From the NCBI RefSeq assembly GCF_000611645.1, contig NW_014012946.1, forward strand, positions 3,650 to 22,882: DNA of 19,233 nucleotides. Direction: 5' to 3'. The notes beneath the pieces are model-generated. The model did not search any database and had not been told where the DNA came from. It worked only from the letters and a program-made list of their open reading frames with translations. A program made the position numbers and the translations under genes. Positions 1 through 15,877 of the stretch are shown here, in pieces. Position 1 is the stretch's first letter. Every line of letters starts with the position of its first letter. The DNA comes from Monoraphidium neglectum. Lineage: Eukaryota > Chlorophyta > Chlorophyceae > Sphaeropleales > Selenastraceae.

Positions 1-71
1 TGTGTGTGTGCGCGCGCGCGCGTGCGTGTGTGCGCGCGTGCGTGCGTGCGTGCGCGCGTATGTGTGTGTGC
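1..71. repeat. Perfect alternating purine-pyrimidine (TG/CG) tract
   Basis: Every base from 1 to 71 alternates pyrimidine and purine: a mix of TG and CG dinucleotides with one TA step near 60. Such tracts are low-complexity and can adopt Z-DNA. The tract probably continues left of the window. Open frames across it are artefacts of the dinucleotide repeat. Confidence 0.95.
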
Positions 72-589
72 TTGCAGAATAGTGAGGTGCGCGTACATGC
101 GGGGCGCTCAGGGACGCTGTGCCTCGACGTACAGAGAGCCCAAAGCCCCGCCGAAGGCCTCAGGCGGTTGAGGGGCAGGGGGGGGGGGGTGAGCGGCCGG
201 GGCCCCGCGGGCCTGCTATGTGTGCGGCGCGCCGTAGCCCAGGGGCGGGCGGCGCAGCGCAAAGCCTGGGGAGCCCGCTCGCCCTGTTGGCTCGGCCGCA
301 GCGGCGACGGCCGTAGACGTAAACTCCAGTGGCAGTGACTGCACGCACACAATATGCTCCGGAGGCAGGTTGCTCTCGTTCCCTTTTTGGTGGCAAGAGC
401 CGCGCCGCGCCCCCATAGACACTCGCAGTCGCACCTTTGAGGCTGCGATCTCAACCCAATGCCCCGCAGCCCGCTGAGCGGCCGACACAGGCCAGCTGCT
501 GGCCCCCCTTGCCATCATCTTTCAACCCCGAACCCTTTGTGACAACCAGAGGCGACACACAAACAACCCTATATCGGCACGAAGACCAC
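72..589. other. Gene-free GC-rich stretch, probably 3' flank of the next gene
   Basis: I see no supported coding exon here. The open frames are short, arginine/proline-rich and typical of GC-rich noncoding sequence. It lies downstream of the minus-strand gene ending at 590, so part may be its 3' UTR. I found no TTACA (minus-strand TGTAA) in it to mark a poly(A) site. Confidence 0.4.
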
Positions 590-1739
590 TCAGCATGACG
601 AGGCCGCCCCGCAGCCCACCTCGCTGCCAAACGTGAGGTTGGCCGCCCTCATGACGCGCGTCACCACCGCCCTCTCGCAGGGCAGCAGCGGCCCCTCCTT
701 CGACACCACCACGCGCCCCTCCTCCGCGCCGCCGCCGCAGCCGCCGGGGCCGCGGCCGCCGCTGGAGGCCGAGGGGTGGGGGCGCTGTGGGATGGACGCC
801 TCGATGGACAAGCTGTGGCGTGCGCTGCCGCCGGCGGGGGTATGGGTCACATCCCAGCGATGGACGATAACGTCAGCGGTGGAGTGCACCTGGGGTCGCC
901 GCGGGAGCACAGGGATGTGGCGGGGCTGTCGCGAGAAAATGGAGGGGGAGGGGCGGCCGGCTGCGATGTGCTTGCCAAGCGCTTTGGCAGGCAACCATTG
1001 TGCAGCATATCACAGACACACACCTGCTTCGCCTCAATCTACCTGCACAAAGCATGCTCCGACCATACACAATCAATCACATTCCATAATCAGGTGCGCC
1101 GATGGTCCGAAGAGTCTTCAAAGACAGCGCGCCCTGCGCGCACCTTTTGCCGCTGCGAGCAGGCCGTGCTGCCCCGCGCCAGCTGCTGCAGCGCGGCCGA
1201 CACCTCCCGCACGACCGCGCCCGCGTCTGCGCCGGGCCGGACGGGGACGGTCACGCGCAGCTGCCGCCCGTCTGCGGAGAGCGCCGGCGCGGCCAGCCGC
1301 GGCGGGGCGCCGATCTTGAGTGACGGCAGGGGCCACGCACGCATTGGCAGGCAAGAGAGGGGATATATGAGGGTGAGGGACGGGAGTTGAGGGCAAGCAT
1401 TGCAGCGGGGGACGTCTTTTTCTCACAAAGACGCGAAGAGCTCATGTGGATTGAGGACGACGCAACGGGAAGCGGGGGCAGCGCTCCCGCGGCCGAGAGA
1501 GCAGAGGAGATTGATGTGACAGCACACAGGGCGAGCCGCATGCGCGCACCTTGCTGCTGCCGGGCCGCATGGCGACGGCCCTCTCCCAATCCTCAGATAT
1601 CTCCGCGAAAGATCTGTCCACGTGCAGCTGCGCCTCCCTCAGCGCCTCCACCATTTCCTGTGTGGCGGCGTAGCGGCACACCGCGGCGAAGGCGGGGTAG
1701 TGGGCCGCGCGGCGAGCGGACGCGGCATGGGGGTGCAGG
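590..1739 (-). CDS. Unrecognised multi-exon protein, 5' end unresolved
   Basis: I do not recognise this protein. Three minus-strand open segments join in the same phase with acceptable splice sites: about 1739-1550 (63 codons), 1314-1144 (57 codons) and 784-590 (64 codons plus TGA). Both donors read AAG/GTGCGC. The last acceptor is CCACAG; the middle one is a weaker CTCAAG. The first segment is helical in character (ATQEMVEALREAQLHVDRSF) and the second has a strand-like stretch (GRQLRVTVPVRP) followed by a helix. The last exon is glycine-rich, then basic. No in-frame ATG precedes the first segment, so at least one upstream exon is missing. A candidate on the same strand ends at 1909 with a good CCG/GTGAGG donor and encodes a hydrophobic segment ending AALADSAEP, like a thylakoid-lumen signal. 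Its phase does not fit the acceptors I found, so I do not join it. Confidence 0.35.
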
Positions 1740-1744
1740 CTGGG

Positions 1745-2677
1745 AAGCTGGCCTGCAAGACGGGGAGCCAGGCTTGGGCTGGCATGCAGAGGGTTTCAAT
1801 TGAGGGGCATCTCCGAGCTGGCAGGCGGTGCGTTCAAACGTTCCGGAGGTGTTGGGCGGCTGTCAAAAAGTCGGGCTCGTCGCACGCGCAAGCCGATGAG
1901 CTCCTCACCGGCTCGGCTGAGTCTGCGAGCGCCGCTGGCAGCACATTGCCTGTCATGGCAAGGAGGGCCGCGGCTGCGAAGCCAAGCACGGACACCCACT
2001 CGCCGCTGCTCGCGCTGCGCCACTGATCCGTTGAGGCGCGCTGGTTGCAATCTACCGACTGCTGCTGGGCGCGAAGGGTACTTAGGCTCTGTGACACCCT
2101 CTCAGCGGGCTTGTGCGATCCATGCAAACCGGTGACGCCCCTCCGCACGGGTTGAGTAGAACATAGGACCCTGTCAAGCACTCGAGGCAGAGCGCGCAGC
2201 TCTACAGGCCATGTGTACCACCACATCATGGTGCTTATAAGGGCGCCGAGCGCCTAGGTGTGATCTGCTGCGTTGCGGGACCAGAAAGACTGTGTGCGAA
2301 TGCTTCGGGGCCTGTACATCACAATGGCCGACTTCGCAAAGGATTTGTTCGGGACAGGTGCAATGCCCCTGCTGCTCACGTTCCCAGGTCCCATGCAGAT
2401 GGGCTTCCGCACTTTCAGTTGCTGCAGTTACGGGGTGACCTTTGCCAGGTGTGCTGGGTGTATTTGAAGTGTAAAGCGGTGCGTGGTGTGATTGCCCAAC
2501 AAAGGTGGTTACCAGCTGCACGTCCTGCTGTACACGAGGATGCCTCGATGATGCCGGGCCTGAACTGACCACTAATGCTGCAGGACTACACTCCGTGCTG
2601 TTCTTAGCATTACAATCATTCCGTTTCCTTGCTTGCAATGTTGATGACCATCAGCAAATGCTCAAATCTTTTTGGAT
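1745..2677. other. Mostly unassigned interval between two minus-strand genes
   Basis: The left part probably holds the missing 5' exon(s) of the minus-strand gene ending at 590, and the right part may be 3' flank of the Rab1 gene. A short plus-strand frame from ATG 2300 to TGA 2465-2467 (55 codons, starting MLRGLYITMADF) is followed at once by a plus-strand TGTAA at 2470-2474. I could not relate it to any family or connect it to upstream exons, so it is not called as a gene. Confidence 0.3.
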
Positions 2678-2688
2678 TTACAATTACA
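2678..2688 (-). terminator. Tandem TGTAA poly(A) signals of the Rab1 gene
   Basis: On the minus strand TGTAA occurs twice within 11 bases (plus-strand TTACA at 2678-2682 and 2684-2688), about 315 bases downstream of the Rab1 stop codon. TGTAA is the characteristic polyadenylation signal of chlorophyte nuclear genes. The implied 3' UTR length is ordinary for such genes. The exact cleavage site cannot be seen. Confidence 0.6.
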
Positions 2689-3001
2689 AGTGGGGCGTGG
2701 TGAAAAAACAATTGCCGCGCAGCAGCGGCAGGGTTGCACCCTGCCACGCGCCGCGAAAAGCCGTCAATGTCTCCCAGCAAGCCCCGCTGCCGCCAAGCCT
2801 CAGCCCGGGCTCCTCCCCGCTGCACGGCGCAAAGGCAAATTCTCCTGCGCACGCGCCGCCGGCGCGAGCCCACGTCGCCAGCGAGTCTCTCCACGTGCGC
2901 CGCCGCAGCCGCCGCGACGCCAAGCTGCGCCTCAGCTGCTGCGCGCGCACCGCAGGGTGCGCGGGGGCATCGGGGGCCCACAGCAGGCGTCGCCGGGGGG
3001 C

Positions 3002-5330
3002 TCAGCAGCACGAGGACTTGTCCGTCTTGACGCTGCGCCCCTCCCCTGGCCGCACGGTTGCGCCGCCCGCGCGGCTGGCCATGGGCTGGCTGGCCATGCG
3101 GTTCTTGATCTCCGCAGCCATTGTCATGAATGCCTGCTCCACATTGGACGAGTTCTTGGCGCTCGTCTCCAGGAACGGAATGCCGATCTCGTCCGCAAAC
3201 GCCTGCGGGGGCGCCGAGTCAAGCAGCGGAGACTGCTGAGGGGCCGAGCGCGGCTGCGAGGCCAGCGGGGCGCACGGGCCACAGCCGCCGCTACGTGGCG
3301 GGAGTCGCGCCTCTCTTTGGAGGGGGGGGGAGGTGCCAGCCGACCGGCTGCCGCTCCGAGCCTCCGCGCTGCTGCCCGTGGCGCCTGCTGCTCCGGCAGC
3401 TGCTCTTCCTGCTGCTGCGCCTGCTGCTCTGCCTGCTGTGGAACCTGCTGTGGAACCTGCGTACCTCCTGCTGCGCCTCCTGCTGCGCCTGCTTCCCCGC
3501 CTGCTGCTGCGCCTGACGGTTCCCATGCAACCCGCTGCAATGGCGTGCGGCCCGCTGCAATGGCGTGCGCCCCACCCCGCACCTTTGCGGTCTGGTAGTC
3601 CACCACGCGCTTGCTGGTGAGGTCGCTCTTGTTGCCCACCAGCAGCTTGTTCACGTTCTCATTGGCATACCTGCGGGCAAACCACGCCATGCAACGCCAC
3701 GATCACGTGGGGCGCGTCAGGCGTCAGGCGGCAGGCACACGCGCCAGGTCCGATGGCCGCCCCGCAGCGCACCGCCTCGAACGACGGCCGGCGAACAACG
3801 GCCGGCGAAGAACGGCCGGCGACATGCTGCAGCGGCGCGATGCCACAGCGCACAGCTTGGGCGGACAGCAGCGCCAGCACGCAGCGGCCGAGGTGCGGGC
3901 AGCCAACCCAGCCCCACAGCCAGAGAAGTTGGACCAGCCAAGCCGGCACTGAGCCCGCTCGTCCCGCACAGCTGCGCGCCTGTCAATCTCGTTGAGCCAC
4001 TGCTTCACGTTGTTGAAGCTGTCCTGGTCAGTCACATCGTACACGACCTGCGGGAAGGGCCGCGATGGGGTGCAGCCGCAAACGGAAGCCGACCCAAAGC
4101 ACGTCAGTGCTCGGCCACAGCATGCTCAAATGCCGTGCCCTCCCCTCCCCCGCCCTGCCCTCGCCGCTGCTGTTGGGTCAGCCGTGATTGCCCTGTGAAG
4201 TTGCCTGGCAGCGCGCTGCGTAAGCTGAGGCAGCCGCCAGTGCTGCCTCTACTTCGGCTGCCCAACGGACCACTGCTGCTGCTGGTGATGCCGTTGACCG
4301 CACAACATTCTTGCAACTGCCGTCCGCGACTGGCGCTGCGAAAATGGCTGGCCCTCCGACAGCTGCAGCAGCTTGCCAATAGCTTGCTCCTGCAGCCAGT
4401 CCTCCGCGCCCTCGCCGCGACTTCCACAGGCGAGCCTTTGTAGGCGATCCATTCCTGCCTCAAAATTGCACAACCGCCAGAGGCACTCACGATGATGCCG
4501 TGTGCGCCGCGGTAGTAGCTGCTGGTGATTGTGCGGAACCGCTCCTGCCCGGCTGTGTCCCACTGGGGCGGCGCGCGGGCAGGCAGTGTGTGTGAGCAGC
4601 AACAAGGAAAGGCGGTCCAGGGTGGTCTGCGTTCAGCCAAGAGACCGCGCCGTCTCTGCTTTTGAGGGGTGCCTCTGTTTTTGATGCAGCTCGCAGCCTG
4701 CCAGCCGCCGAGAGACAGTAGCAGCCCTACATGCAATGGCCCAATGGCTCACAATTTGCAGCTTGATCACTTTGCCATCCAGCTCCACAGTCCGGATTTT
4801 CTGCGAATGCAGATGGCAGTGATATGAGCGGCAGGGCGCGACAGCATGCATATGCTGCCGGCCAGACGCCCCGTATCTCATCAGTCCACGCGCGCGGCGG
4901 TGTGACCCTCCCGCGCCGCTGCTCACAAAGTCGACGCCGATCGTGCTGATGTAGCTCTCTGTGTACGTGTCGTCCTGTGGCCGTGCGAAAGAGAGGGTGG
5001 TCAGAGCTCTCTTTTGAGCCAACGAGGCGCAACCTAGGCTACGAGACTCACCGCAAATCGGAGCAGAAGGCACGACTTGCCCACGCCAGAGTCCCCGATC
5101 AGCAGCAACTGCGTGAAAGCGCGAGAGGTGGGTTGAATCCGATGCATCTATGACTATGAGCATGGGCGAGCGGTGCGGCGAGAGGCCTGGCCTCACCTTG
5201 AAGAGGTAGTCGCTGGTTGGTTGGCAAGGTGCAGAGGGGAGGGCGCGGTATGTCAGCAACCTAGCAGAAGGTGTGCAGAGCAACTGCGACAGTCTGACAG
5301 CAGCAGCACCACTCACTATTCCGGGTTCAT
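3002..5330 (-). CDS. YPT1: Rab1/Ypt1-type small GTPase, nine exons, complete
   Basis: Rab1-family GTPase expected to control ER-to-Golgi vesicle tethering at membranes. Exons: 5330-5317, 5212-5197, 5108-5052, 4974-4927, 4800-4753, 4562-4491, 4047-3980, 3670-3583, 3202-3002. They total 612 nt, or 203 residues, the length I expect for Ypt1. The start is MNPEYDYLFK. The P-loop GDSGVGKS is at 15-22, switch I threonine 40 in STIGVDF, WDTAGQ at 62-67, NKSD at 121-124 and ETSAK at 149-153. The C-terminus is Cys-Cys (202-203) for double geranylgeranylation. All introns are GT-AG except the seventh, which must begin GC (GACAG/GCGCGC at 3979-3978) because the next exon resumes G-TAT-GCC. Exon 2 is only 16 nt. 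A CCAAT motif lies on the minus strand at 5391-5387, about 57 bases before the ATG. Assignment to Rab1 rather than Rab8 or Rab13 rests on the [14 protein letters not shown] effector region. Confidence 0.97.
3355..3530. repeat. CTG/CTGC-rich imperfect minisatellite in Rab1 intron 8
   Basis: Imperfect units built on CTGCTG and CTGCGC recur through the eighth Rab1 intron, including two adjacent copies of CTGCTGTGGAAC near 3435-3460. On the gene's sense strand they read as CAG-rich sequence. They sit between exons 8 and 9 and leave an open frame across the intron (see findings). Confidence 0.7.
3531..3570. repeat. Tandem 20-mer, two copies, in Rab1 intron 8
   Basis: The 20-base unit CCCGCTGCAATGGCGTGCGG at 3531-3550 is repeated at 3551-3570 with only the last base changed. 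It lies 13 bases from the 5' splice site of intron 8 on the gene's sense strand. Confidence 0.95.
3781..3822. repeat. Tandem 14-mer, three copies, in Rab1 intron 7
   Basis: Three head-to-tail copies of a 14-base unit (ACRACGGCCGGCGA type) at 3781-3794, 3795-3808 and 3809-3822, differing only at positions 2-4. Each carries the palindrome CGGCCG. They are inside the intron that has the GC donor. Confidence 0.9.
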
Positions 5331-5868
5331 CGTGATGTTGTGATCTCTGAGGCGCGCTCCTCGCTGCTACTATGCGTGATTATGCTATTGGTTGAAGAAG
5401 ATGCTGCAAATCAATCGCTTCGATACTGGACATGGGACTGAAATGCTTGACATGCAGCTCAACGCCACGCAAACCATGCGCACCGCTGGTGATGCCGGAA
5501 GCCGACGGGCAGGCGCCGTATGAGCCTGCATCCCACCTCAGCTGTGGTGCCCTGGCTGCTTGTTGGGGCCTACTGATATCAGCAAGACATATGTCAGCAC
5601 AATTGAAATGGCACACCTCGGCCTCCCGCCTGGTCTGGAGTGGACAGACTGTTGATGACCGCGCGACTTTCTCGGGTTGCACTGGTCAATCATGCTGCTT
5701 GGCCCTTCAACGCCACAAACACGGGGATGAATGCCTGTACCAGGCAACTGTGGGCTGTACTTCAGACCTGGGGCACACTCCACCGTGATCAAGACTTGTC
5801 ACATGACCACCATGTGCATTGGGATGTTGGTGCAAAGCTGAGACAAGCGCCTCACAAGGTGGGCACGG
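5331..5868. promoter_or_regulatory. 5' flank of Rab1; no other gene seen
   Basis: This stretch lies upstream of the Rab1 ATG on the minus strand and beyond the presumed 3' end of RUVBL2, so it should hold the Rab1 promoter and 5' UTR. The only element I can point to is CCAAT on the minus strand (ATTGG at 5387-5391). I see no TATA box in a convincing position. Open frames across it have no recognisable protein character. Confidence 0.4.
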
Positions 5869-5873
5869 TTACA
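5869..5873 (-). terminator. TGTAA poly(A) signal, candidate for RUVBL2
   Basis: TTACA on the plus strand gives TGTAA on the minus strand, about 430 bases past the RUVBL2 stop codon. It is the first such motif I found downstream of the gene, in the correct orientation. Confidence 0.45.
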
Positions 5874-6300
5874 GGCGGTCGCCCCTGCCGCACACGACGA
5901 CGTGCTCCAAACACCGGCACTGCCGCCACGCTCGCGGCAGCCGTCCCCATTGCCCGTGAGTATCGCTGAGTGCAGCTGCTGCTGGGCTTGTTATGTGGAC
6001 ACCTCCATGCCCTCTGCGACCTCGTCCTCTCCAGGAACTGCAACGCGCCGGAACAGCAGGAGCGCGTTTCAGCCAGGATGGCGAGCACACATCAAAGCAC
6101 ACGAGCGGCCCTGCCGGCCTCCCAGAGGCAACATCAGCTCCCAGTGTGCGTCCTCCTCAATCACCACCGAGCGACCCCCCCGTCCCGAACAGTCGCACCA
6201 CAATGCCACCAGGGGTTTGCGGCGCCCGCCCCTCCTGCAAGCAATCACTCTAACAAGAGCACGCAGCCTCCAGCACACCAAGCTCGCCCCCAGATCACCC

Positions 6301-13315
<7,015 letters not shown>

Positions 13316-13440
13316 CCCCAGAATCCCGGGGGACCCCTACCGGTAGAGGTCCCGGAAATCCCCCGAAGGAATCCCGGTGTTTGGGAGACGCAAATTTCCC
13401 TCGGGGCCCAAAGTTTCCGAGGATTCCCGAGGGATTTTGC
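13316..13440. repeat. Cluster of GGGATTCC/TCCCTCGGG palindromic motifs
   Basis: Short related words recur in both orientations: AATCCCGGG near 13322 and 13370, the palindrome CTACCGGTAG at 13337-13346, and an exact inverted pair TCCCTCGGG (13397-13405) and CCCGAGGGA (13426-13434) that can form a hairpin with a 20-base loop. A similar AATCCCTCGGGG occurs upstream at about 12942, and CAGGGATCCTCCGGGG at about 13022. This may be a foldback-type repeat or MITE remnant. No target-site duplication was identified. Confidence 0.5.
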
Positions 13441-13870
13441 TTATGGGAAACAGGCTGGTGAGGTCTGACTAGGTACAGCTTGCTGGTGGCCTGCCATTTG
13501 ATACACCTGCGAACCTCTTGCATGCGCAGTGACAGCGAGCTACAGCTGGCGCGCGCTGACGCAGAGCGCGCGCAAACACTCACTCGTCATCCTCCGCCAG
13601 GGCCCAAGACTCCTGCAGGTTAGAAAGCACGGCGCGTCTATCTTAACGGCGGGGAGCTTCGGGCGTCCGGGGTCCACATTACGCGATGCGATCTGAGGTG
13701 GCTTGCAAGCTGTTTCTGGCTGCACTTACAAGCCGCTCCACGCAGACCCCTAAGCTCTGCCAGTCACAAGCCCGCGCTGCGAAAGCTAGCCGCCCAAGTT
13801 GCCGTTCCTCGTTCATCCCCTCCCCGCCAGCGCTAACTCTCAGCCCCCCCCCGCCGTCCGAAAGCAGGTC

Positions 13871-15469
13871 ATGTACGGTATGTTATCACCTAGAGGCTTC
13901 CATGCGCGCATCATGGAGGCACAGCTGCGCTGCCGAGCCCTCCAGCCCCGCCAGCTGCGGGGCGTGCCTTGGAGTGGGCGGTGGCCGGTGCGTCGATGCT
14001 GCGAGGCCCGCGCGGATGACTCCAGCGCCCCGCCGTCGCGGGACGAGAACAGCCAGCAGGCACAGGCTCTGGACAAAGTCATAAATTTATTAGCCAAGTT
14101 GCAGCAGGGACTGGAGCAGCGGATAGATTCACTATCAGCAGGGCAGCAGCGACTGGAGCAGCGGATAGACGAGGGGCAGCAGCGACTGGAGCAGCGACTG
14201 GAGCAGCAGACGAAGCAGCTGGCACAGCTGCAGAAGCAGCAGGCAGCGCTGGGGAGAGTAGTTGGCCGGCTTGTAGAGTCCGATGTTAGGAAGGCGCTCG
14301 GGCGCCCGCGGGTCGTTGCCAGGGACCTGGCCTCCTGCGCGGCGATGCTTGAAAAGGCCGGCCCTCACCTTGACGTGCGCCACTTGGCGGAGCGGCTCGC
14401 CAGGTGAGCTGCCTGTCGCTGTTTTCGGCTCGCGCGAGGCGGCGCGCACGCCCAGCGCAGCGGCATCGCAGCCCTCAAATGCCAGCGCGCCCGTCAGGGG
14501 CAGGGGCGGCCCGCGGCACAACCGGCCCGACGCATGCGCGAAGAGCGGCGGGGCCCGCAGGCGCCCTGCCGAAGTACGCTGGACGTGCGGCGTACGTGCG
14601 GCGCGCATGCATCTTGCCGACCCCGCGCTTGCTGCATGCCCCGCGGCTGCCGCGCGCAGCCTGCAGGAGTTTGGCCACTACCTGCTCCTGCTGGCGCAGC
14701 AGCTGGAGACGACGGGCGCAGCAAAGGACCCCCAGGTGGCCATCGCCATCCAGAGGCTGCGGCAGGCTCTGCAAGAGGGGGCCTCGGTGATGGGGATCCG
14801 GCAGGTGGGGGGCCAGGCGATCGCCCGTGGCACTTGGGGTGTGGGGCTGGGCGGGCGGGGTCGTAATGCACAACAAGCAGGCGTGGCTTGCACTTGACCG
14901 AGACGCACTTGAATGCGGCTGGCACTGGAGAGCCTTGCGCGCGGTCGACTCGGGGTGCCAGCTGCTGAGGGCGTCGACGCGACTGCGGCCGGCCCCACTG
15001 TCCCCCACCCACACCAGGCCCTGGGACCCCTACAAGACGCCTTGATCAGCGCTGCAGGAGCACGCAGCGACGACTCGGGCGCCAGCAGCAGCCAGGAGGA
15101 CGGGCCTGAGGCCGGCGCGCCGCAGGGTTGGTGATCGGAGCCGCTGAGGCGCTGCTTCAAGTACCTGGACGCGATGCAGGGCGGCACTGCACCGCAGGAC
15201 CTGATGGCGTCCGGCGGCCTGGGCGTGCCGCTGCTGGTGGCGCGGGCAGTCGACGAGCTCACGGAGTGCGTGGAGTTTGATGCCGCGCCGGTCGTCTCCG
15301 TCGACGAGCACGGGGTCACAATTCGGACCGCGGAGGTGAAGAGCAGCCTGGCAGGTGGGCGACGCCATAGGCGCATGGGCGTCCTCGACCCCTCTCGTTT
15401 GCTCGAACGTGCCTGGTACCTGCGCGTGCGCAATCCTACGGCTGTCGCCTGAGCTTCCCGCCTGACTAG

Positions 15470-15500
<31 letters not shown>

Positions 15501-15877
15501 ACCTGCCTGCCTGCCTGCCTGCCTGCCTGCCGGCCTGCCTGGCTTGCGCTCCTATCTCTCCTTGCGGCTGCGCCCCTGCAGCGCCGCAAGGGTGCCTGCT
15601 GCTCCCCACCCCTGACTGCCCGTCCCACACTCCCTGCCGCACCTTTCCCCGGCGCCTTTCCCCACCAGGGCTGCGCGAGGGCCGCAAGCAGGTGGCCTTG
15701 CGCGCCAGGGTGCTTGGTGAGGCGCTTCAGCTGCTTGCGCCAGACGGCCAGGCGCCGCCCAGGATCCACCTTGAGGGCACTGTGTATGTATTTGACAACG
15801 CCGACGCGTCCGGGCAGCTCCCGGCCGCGCGGGACGTGGACGGCGTCCTGACAACGGTTGAGTTTGTTGCCGGCTAG
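13871..15877 (+). CDS. Coiled-coil protein with PD-(D/E)XK-like C-terminal domain
   Basis: Function unknown; a nuclease-like fold is inferred. Exons: 13871-14403, 14660-14804, a problematic middle part, to 15354, then 15669-15877 (TAG). ATG 13871 opens an arginine-rich N-terminus (PRGFHARI...LRCRALQPRQLRG) like an organelle transit peptide. Residues about 67-140 are a glutamine/leucine coiled coil with QQRLEQRID repeats, followed by LGRVVGRLVESDVRKALG. Exon 2 is helical. The C-terminal part contains VEFDAAPVVSVDEHGVTIRT then AEVKSSL, matching D-Xn-E-X-K. In a 366-residue model these are Asp273, Glu291 and Lys293. Then come a KQVALRARVLGEALQLL helix and strands ending LTTVEFVAG. Coiled coil plus this fold resembles DUF3782-type proteins of prokaryotes. 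Problem: the best acceptor for exon 3 (15017/15018) leads in frame into TGA at 15132-15134. Splicing to 15141 instead keeps the frame but uses a poor acceptor. The copy could be broken. Confidence 0.6.
15470..15540. repeat. (CCTG)n tetranucleotide repeat in the last intron of the preceding-entry gene
   Basis: About seventeen CCTG/CTGC units with two interruptions (TACC near 15500, CCGG near 15531). It lies inside the intron 15355-15668 and stands well away from the acceptor CCCCACCAG. Confidence 0.97.

Noticed and set aside
2300..2467. Short plus-strand frame MLRGLYITMADF... followed by TGTAA
   Set aside because: Only 55 codons with no homology I recognise; the TGTAA after it is suggestive but could be chance.
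15132..15134. Selenocysteine reading of the in-frame TGA
   Set aside because: I saw no obvious SECIS-like element downstream, and the surrounding sequence is not a redox motif; mutation or mis-splicing is more likely.
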